Positions 27,545 through 33,072 of a stretch of DNA of 33,072 nt are shown piece after piece. Under the pieces are notes generated by a model that was not told where the DNA came from, searched no databases, and worked only from the letters and a program-made list of their open reading frames with translations. How positions within the stretch are numbered: the stretch's first letter is position 1; each line of letters begins with the position of its first letter. Source of the DNA: Tritrichomonas foetus (lineage: Eukaryota; Parabasalia; Tritrichomonadida; Tritrichomonadidae). Position numbers and translations under genes: made by a program. The stretch is taken from assembly GCA_001839685.1 (NCBI GenBank), contig MLAK01001114.1:1-33072 (forward strand), given 5' to 3'.

Positions 27545-30500
27545 TTAATTATAGTTATTATTCCACGAATAATTCGAAATATTATACATATGATATGGCG
27601 CAATAATATTGTACCATTCCAAAAACTCTTCATTGTTTTCTGGCTCAGGATTCTCTTCAGGATCTAAATTCCATTCATCAATTAAATAATCATATGCTTT
27701 TTTCCCATTATAGTCAGTGATATGAATGTCGACTTTTTTGCATTCAAGTAAAATAGGTAAAACAGCATGGTTATATATAATAGCATGCATTAAAGGTGTT
27801 ATTCCTTGATGGTTCTTCATGTTTACATCAAGTTTTGGATTCCTAATTAAATGTTCAAGTGGATTTGAACCCAAGACAACTGCAGTAAATATTGGAGAAG
27901 ATCCATAACAGTCTTTATAATTGATATCAATAGTATCCTCAGTTTTAGCCAGCAATGCTTCCATTCCCTTTGGGCCTTGCATTGTAAAAACTAAGGGCAA
28001 TGTTGAACCAAAATTACTAAGAATATAGTTCCAATTAATTGGTTCAACTTGAGGGAAATTAAAATGATAGTGAACACATAATTCCTTATTTAAACTCATA
28101 TTATTCTGGTGGTAGTAATTTATAAAATGTGAATAATACATATATCCGCATTCTAAAGAGAGTGCAAAAGCTGTATCAATATCAGATTTTATTGGATCAA
28201 ATAATGGGTTGGTTAAAAGTAAAGGAATCATTGTATCACCACCATAAATACAAGAATATGAAAGAATTGAAATTCCATTATAAGGTGATCGAATATTTAT
28301 TTCTCCACCAATTAAATTTAGAAGCATTTGGATATTATTTTGTGATCCATTTGTAATTAATGCAAAAACAGCAGAAACAACATCATTTTTTCGAACATCA
28401 AAAGTTGGATGTTGAATAATATGGTTCAAAAATGGGCCATTATCACAATATTTAGAAGCTAAAGTTAATAAATCTTCATATTCGAATCCAGTCATACCTT
28501 CACCATCAAATGCTAATTTAACTTTATGGTTAATATCAATATTATTGATATGCAATAAAGCATTGAAACATGCTTCATTTCTATTTTTCAAAGCCATCGC
28601 TAAAGCAAATCCAACATTTGATAAATATTGATCAAATTTTGGTGAATTTATAATTCTATGACAAATTGCTGAAGTTCTTGTGTTACCTTGAGTAAGAACA
28701 AGAGAATTTATCATTACACTTTTTACTAAAGCGCTTTCACCATAATAATTGCATGCGTTTACATCAGTTCTATCATCATTTAACAAATCTGCAACAACCC
28801 ACTCATTATCATAAATAGCAGCAATCATTAAAGCTGTATCGCCATTTGAATTCCTTTGATTTACATCAATATCAGGATGACTAAGAAGAAAATTCACTAA
28901 GCCTGTATTATTAGTTGATGCAGCTGTCATAAGAAGTGTCATATCTCTGTATAATATATTAATATCAATGTCGTTAAATGATGTGAAAAATGTAGGAACA
29001 TCAAGTGAAAAAGCAGATTTTTTCTCTGGTTGAATTTCCCCGATTAGAGGTTCAGAATTATAATTATTATACTGTTGACTTGGCTTTGCAGTATTTAAAT
29101 AATAAGCTACAAGGGCTTCACTAATTTGACGAGAATCAATTTTATCTTTGAATACTTCTATCATATACTTTATAATATCAAATCTTTGTTTGAAAGCGGC
29201 ACAAATTAAAGCAGTGCGATTTTTCCTGTCACGCAAATTAGGATTAATTCCGGGAATTGATGCAATTAATTTAAACAATTCAAATGAAGCTGATGACGCA
29301 GCAACAGTTAAACAGGTTCCATAAAATGAGATTGTGTTTATAAATTCGGGTACTTTTTCATTCTTTATTAAAATTTGTTGAGCTACATCTAAAATGTCAG
29401 ATTTTATAATTAAAATAAGTAGCTCTGGAGTTAAGGAAAATTTATTTACTAAGTATTTACATGTTTCCACTCTTTTTTCCAAAATAGCACTTTGAAAAGC
29501 GTAAGGAATAATACTAAAACTTTCTGGAAGATATTCTAAAAGAAGTTGAATTATATCCAAATAACCATTTTTAGAAGCAATACACATCATATCTCGAATG
29601 TCTGAAGAAAACAAAATATTTGGAATTTGGAATAGTGTAAATTCAGTGAAATAATATTTAATTATCTCAATATGTCCATAATTAATGGCTTCTTTGAGAG
29701 ATGAAATAATATTTGAATGTGTTATTAAATCCGGAAATTTTTCAAGTAATTTCTTCAAAAATTCAAGCTTTTCATAGATTGATATTGATATTAAGAGATC
29801 ACGAAAGCACGGTTCTGAAATATTTCCAAAATTCAAAAGAAGTTCAAAAATTTCCCAATCACCAGTCACAGCAGAAGCTTTAATCAAATTTTCAATCATA
29901 CCTTGACTTATGTTTTGGTGTTCAATTTGAGTAGAGTTGATTTTATTCTGTAATAAATAAAAAGTGATGTCTTTGTGTCCATATGTAATGGATTGTTCAA
30001 GAAGATGATATAATAAATTATCAGGGATTCCATACTTATTATCAAACAATCGAATAATTTTCATACTTCCAAATGTTGCAGCATTTACAAAAACACTCAT
30101 TTTATCAATAATGTCATTTCCTCTTTTATTAGTTGGATCCAATGGAGCTCTTAAAATATCATTGCCATAAATTTTAACTGCAATTTGCAGAATATCATTA
30201 AGTCCATAGTAAGCAGCCCTACGACATACAATTCGAAGATTTTCATTGATATTTTGTTCTCCGATATTTACAAATAAACCAGAATCAATTATAGTCATGA
30301 AGGTTTTGAGATTATTGGATGCAATACACTGGAAAAGTGATAATGCAAGAAATAGAAATTGATTTGATAAAATGTATTTGTTCATTATCCATTCGAATAG
30401 TTCTGATCGTTGATAAGCAATATTTGTCATTAAAAGAGTGAAAATTGAGGGTTTGTATATATTTCTATTATAAAAGGTTGGATTAACTACATGAACGAAA

Positions 30501-32230
30501 TCATTCCCATACCAAAGAATTTCATAAAATAAAGAATTAATATTTAAAAAGTATTCTGGAATTGCTATTTCAGGATTAGCAAGCTTGTTATCAACAAGAT
30601 GAACAATATCTATACTTCCACCAATAATTGCTTTTTCAAGTGTTAAAAGTGTTACTGTATCGTCATTTAAAATCATATATTTGAAACAGTTAACTGCCGC
30701 ATGTTGCGCAGCATAATCAATTAAGTTTATTTCATCAATATTTTCAAAAAGAAAAGGTGGTATTTTGGTAGATGAAAATTTAAATGAAATTGAAGTTGAA
30801 AGTGCCTGTAGTTCTTCAACATCATCATTTTTTATACAAACAGCAAAAAGATTAGGATTTGATAATAAATCTCTATCTTTTTTATACAATAGCCAATTAT
30901 CTCTCTGATAATCTCGAAAAGAATGATTAATTAGGTTTAAAAGTAAATGTAATGATGGATCTTCAGTCCATCCTTTAACTGATTTTAGAAAGGATGGATA
31001 AAATTCATCAACTTCTGGTAAAAACCAAACATAAAGAAAATTTGCGATGATGCCCTTTCCCGATGATTTCTTCATTTCTTTAAATAATTCGTTAACTATA
31101 TATTTCTTTTCAATGACACCTTCACGATACAACATATAAATGAATGGACATGCTAGTCGTGATTTAAATCCAATAGAAACAGCATATTTGCCCAAAAAAG
31201 AAACAAAAAATGATCCTAATTCGGGAATTTCTGATAATTCATGAACAGCATGAATATAAACTTCTTTATAATCAGGTCTATACATGACAGCATTAAAAAA
31301 GTTAACAACAAATTCTTGCACATCTTCTTTAGAATGAAACCATTTTGAATTTTTAATTGTTGTAATTGCATTTGTGTAATTTTTATGATTTAAATTGAAT
31401 AATAATTCTTGATGCTCAATTAAAATATTTAAGTTCTCTTCTTGTTCATCATAGAAAGCCTGTCCATGTTCAAAATTCTTTCGAAACTTATCAAGAATTT
31501 CTGATAAGACACCAATTTTAAGAACATTTACTATATTTTCTATATTATCAATGTTATCCATTGTAATATTAATTGCTTTACAAGTGAGAAAATTAATAAC
31601 TATGTCCAAACTTTCGTCATCTGCATCAATATCGATACTAAATTCAGAAAGATATGGATCTTCAATAAATTTTTCATAAATTACATCTGATAAAGATAAT
31701 AACATTGGACTTAATGTAAATCTTCTCTCTTTCACTATCAAAGTGAAGTTTTTTGGAAGTGATTGTTGAATATATGAATGAATTGAATACTCAGGAAAGA
31801 AAATAAACTTTTTGCTTGAGCGAGTGGAATTATAATGATTTTCTAAATGTGGCATAACAATTGAATCTGGGATGGATATATGTAAGAGTCGTGAAATGGT
31901 TATTAATGTTTTTTGTTCAATTTTTGTATCAAATTCTTCTTTCTGCCCATTTAATACTTTGACAAATTTTTCAAGTGTATTAAATGGATCATCAATTTCT
32001 AAATGAATTTCACCAAAGTCAGGAGATGCATTGATTTTGTCTTCAATGAATGGAGATAATTCCGAAATGATATCTTTATTGACTTTGTATATTTTATCTT
32101 TGTTTGAAATGATGAAATTTTTTGGTGATCTTAAAAAAGCAAGCCTTAAATCCTTTATTCGTAACTTCGAGAGTCCACTATGCGCGTCATAGTTTGCTCC
32201 ATCAACATCACTTAAAATTAGGGAAGGCAT
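27545..32230 (-). CDS. Large BTB-like/DUF3447/ankyrin-repeat protein
   Basis: This 1561-residue intact frame contains two related N-terminal units at about 36-120 (PKNFIISNKDKIYKVNKDII...) and 158-250 (PKNFTLIVKERRFTLSPMLL...), each resembling a BTB/POZ fold. A helical region at about 260-480 and DUF3447 near 505-560 follow (INLIDYAAQHAAVNCFKYMI, KAIIGGSIDIVHLVDNK). A long ankyrin array then runs to near the C-terminus, with clear repeats such as DMTLLMTAASTNNTGLVNFL, GDTALMIAAIYDNEWVVADL, SSPIFTAVVLGSNPLEHLI and ITPLMHAIIYNHAVLPIL. BTB domains often recruit Cul3 ubiquitin ligases while ankyrins bind targets; an adaptor role is inference. No signal or membrane segment is seen. The ATG is supported by an initiator 16 nt upstream. 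Unlike the two broken paralogues, its repeats are contiguous at about 33 residues. Confidence 0.9.
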   Translation of the reverse strand: MPSLILSDVDGANYDAHSGLSKLRIKDLRLAFLRSPKNFIISNKDKIYKVNKDIISELSPFIEDKINASPDFGEIHLEIDDPFNTLEKFVKVLNGQKEEFDTKIEQKTLITISRLLHISIPDSIVMPHLENHYNSTRSSKKFIFFPEYSIHSYIQQSLPKNFTLIVKERRFTLSPMLLSLSDVIYEKFIEDPYLSEFSIDIDADDESLDIVINFLTCKAINITMDNIDNIENIVNVLKIGVLSEILDKFRKNFEHGQAFYDEQEENLNILIEHQELLFNLNHKNYTNAITTIKNSKWFHSKEDVQEFVVNFFNAVMYRPDYKEVYIHAVHELSEIPELGSFFVSFLGKYAVSIGFKSRLACPFIYMLYREGVIEKKYIVNELFKEMKKSSGKGIIANFLYVWFLPEVDEFYPSFLKSVKGWTEDPSLHLLLNLINHSFRDYQRDNWLLYKKDRDLLSNPNLFAVCIKNDDVEELQALSTSISFKFSSTKIPPFLFENIDEINLIDYAAQHAAVNCFKYMILNDDTVTLLTLEKAIIGGSIDIVHLVDNKLANPEIAIPEYFLNINSLFYEILWYGNDFVHVVNPTFYNRNIYKPSIFTLLMTNIAYQRSELFEWIMNKYILSNQFLFLALSLFQCIASNNLKTFMTIIDSGLFVNIGEQNINENLRIVCRRAAYYGLNDILQIAVKIYGNDILRAPLDPTNKRGNDIIDKMSVFVNAATFGSMKIIRLFDNKYGIPDNLLYHLLEQSITYGHKDITFYLLQNKINSTQIEHQNISQGMIENLIKASAVTGDWEIFELLLNFGNISEPCFRDLLISISIYEKLEFLKKLLEKFPDLITHSNIISSLKEAINYGHIEIIKYYFTEFTLFQIPNILFSSDIRDMMCIASKNGYLDIIQLLLEYLPESFSIIPYAFQSAILEKRVETCKYLVNKFSLTPELLILIIKSDILDVAQQILIKNEKVPEFINTISFYGTCLTVAASSASFELFKLIASIPGINPNLRDRKNRTALICAAFKQRFDIIKYMIEVFKDKIDSRQISEALVAYYLNTAKPSQQYNNYNSEPLIGEIQPEKKSAFSLDVPTFFTSFNDIDINILYRDMTLLMTAASTNNTGLVNFLLSHPDIDVNQRNSNGDTALMIAAIYDNEWVVADLLNDDRTDVNACNYYGESALVKSVMINSLVLTQGNTRTSAICHRIINSPKFDQYLSNVGFALAMALKNRNEACFNALLHINNIDINHKVKLAFDGEGMTGFEYEDLLTLASKYCDNGPFLNHIIQHPTFDVRKNDVVSAVFALITNGSQNNIQMLLNLIGGEINIRSPYNGISILSYSCIYGGDTMIPLLLTNPLFDPIKSDIDTAFALSLECGYMYYSHFINYYHQNNMSLNKELCVHYHFNFPQVEPINWNYILSNFGSTLPLVFTMQGPKGMEALLAKTEDTIDINYKDCYGSSPIFTAVVLGSNPLEHLIRNPKLDVNMKNHQGITPLMHAIIYNHAVLPILLECKKVDIHITDYNGKKAYDYLIDEWNLDPEENPEPENNEEFLEWYNIIAPYHMYNISNYSWNNNYN

Positions 32231-32241
32231 TTAGCAAAAAA

Positions 32242-32248
32242 AAAGTGA
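32242..32248 (-). promoter_or_regulatory. Initiator TCACTTT of the large ankyrin gene
   Basis: TCACTTT followed by a T run; its A lies 16 bases before the ATG at 32230. The context TTCACTTTTTTTT matches that of the DUF3447 gene at 11722. Confidence 0.65.
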
Positions 32249-32880
32249 ACTTGGCTAATTTTTATTTTTATTTTTTTCACCATAAAATTGACCATTTATT
32301 ATGAATTTGAGAATCATGACAGGTATTGCCTGGATTCGTTGTATAAAACAAAAAACAATGAGATGTTTTCATTCATATATGAATTGTTTGAAGATTAAAA
32401 GATATTCTCAGCAGTTTGAAAATTAATGAACCAAAACAAAATTTCCCAATGTATTTTCTTTTCATGTTGCTAAGTTTAATTACAAATCAATCATAACAAA
32501 GCTTATAAAATGTTTTCCAAGCTATTCTTTCGCATGTTATATTTATCATAATTCTTTCTAACATAATCAAGAATTCCTTTGAGAATGAATCAAAAGGAAA
32601 CCCTCTTATTTTTCTTTTTATATGAGTTAGTAACATCAATCATATGTTTCTAACATTTAGAAATCCCAAACAAGTATCGGAAGATGATTTTTCCTAAAAA
32701 AATGCCTTATTGTTGTTTTCATGCGCTCATATGATTATTATCTTTCATTAAAAAATATTTAATGCTCGAAAATGATGCTTGTGAATCAAAATAATAATCA
32801 TAAATATTATAATTTTTGCAGATGATGAATATCTAGACATCAATTATTTGATCTTAAAATAAAGTTAATACTAGTGTTGT
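32249..32880. other. Upstream region of the large ankyrin gene
   Basis: This A+T-rich stretch has no supported frame or RNA gene. It separates the last gene from the G+C-rich hairpin at the right edge. Confidence 0.4.
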
Positions 32881-32967
32881 TGACCGGTCATTGACCGCTT
32901 CTAACGGTCAATTGACCGGACCGGACCGGACCGGACCGGACCGTTAGAAGCGGTCAATGACCGGTCA
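32881..32967. repeat. Perfect 29-bp inverted repeat with a (GACCG)6 centre
   Basis: The left arm 32881-32909 starts TGACCGGTCATTGACCG. It is the exact reverse complement of the right arm 32939-32967, which ends CGGTCAATGACCGGTCA. The 29-base centre is mostly GACCG units in tandem; with the first bases of the right arm there are six (32914-32943). The word TTGACCG/CGGTCAA recurs in both orientations (32891, 32905, 32912), so smaller palindromes (TGACCGGTCA, GGTCAATTGACC) are nested inside. It is much richer in G+C than everything around it. Confidence 0.95.
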
Positions 32968-33007
32968 TTTTCATGTAAAGTTTACAATTTTTTTCATGAT
33001 TTTTTCC

Positions 33008-33036
33008 TTTTTTCCTTTTCCGGGAAAAGGAAAAAA
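33008..33036. repeat. Perfect 14-bp inverted repeat, 1-base spacer
   Basis: Left arm TTTTTTCCTTTTCC (33008-33021) and right arm GGAAAAGGAAAAAA (33023-33036) flank a single G. It lies 40 bases beyond the GACCG hairpin and may belong to the same element or act as a terminator or boundary. The window ends 36 bases later. Confidence 0.85.
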
Positions 33037-33072
33037 ATGAAATTTTTCACGATTTAGAAAAAAATGACTATT

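Noticed and set aside
32122..32304. 60-residue plus-strand frame at the start of the large ankyrin gene
   Set aside because: Mostly opposite the 5' end of a well-supported gene and its promoter; no domain.

Overview
This window is very A+T-rich nuclear DNA from a unicellular eukaryote. The best fit is a parabasalid flagellate, most likely a trichomonad such as Tritrichomonas or Trichomonas. Three things point there. The genes are intronless and closely spaced on both strands. Several genes carry the trichomonad initiator (Inr) motif TCA-pyrimidine-T/A within about 4-25 bases of the ATG. Four loci encode DUF3447/ankyrin proteins, a family hugely expanded in trichomonads. I see no prokaryotic operon, insertion sequence or CRISPR. 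The species assignment is inference.

Layout: 0-5 kb holds a GH38 alpha-mannosidase (minus), a possible 40-residue small gene with its own Inr, a 260-bp G/A-rich repeat and a cyclin-like gene (minus). 5-11 kb holds a Fused/STK36-type kinase, a decaying DUF3447/ankyrin gene, a 20-bp tandem repeat and a basic protein of unknown function (minus). 11-16.4 kb holds an intact short DUF3447 protein, a coiled-coil protein (minus) and an AEC-family membrane transporter. 16.7-20.3 kb holds a frameshifted DUF3447/ankyrin gene and a DENN-domain (DENND6-like) protein. 21-25.5 kb holds a winged-helix candidate transcription factor, a divergent protein kinase (minus) and an aldo/keto reductase. 26-33 kb holds a C2-like protein (minus), a 1561-residue two-BTB-like/DUF3447/ankyrin protein (minus) and, at the right edge, a striking G+C-rich perfect hairpin built from GACCG units.

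The genes do not form an obvious pathway. Loose themes are flagellar/cytoskeletal biology (Fused kinase, coiled-coil protein), membrane traffic and glycan turnover (DENN, C2-like, mannosidase, AEC transporter) and gene control (cyclin, winged-helix protein).

The most unusual signal is in the two broken ankyrin loci. Consecutive ankyrin modules of about 31 codons are separated by inserts, five of which are 64-69 nt, always at the same point of the repeat. The modules I read are open in their own frame and the in-frame stops lie in the inserts. Inr positions also argue that several ORFs start downstream of their longest possible start; for the mannosidase this exposes a signal peptide or anchor.
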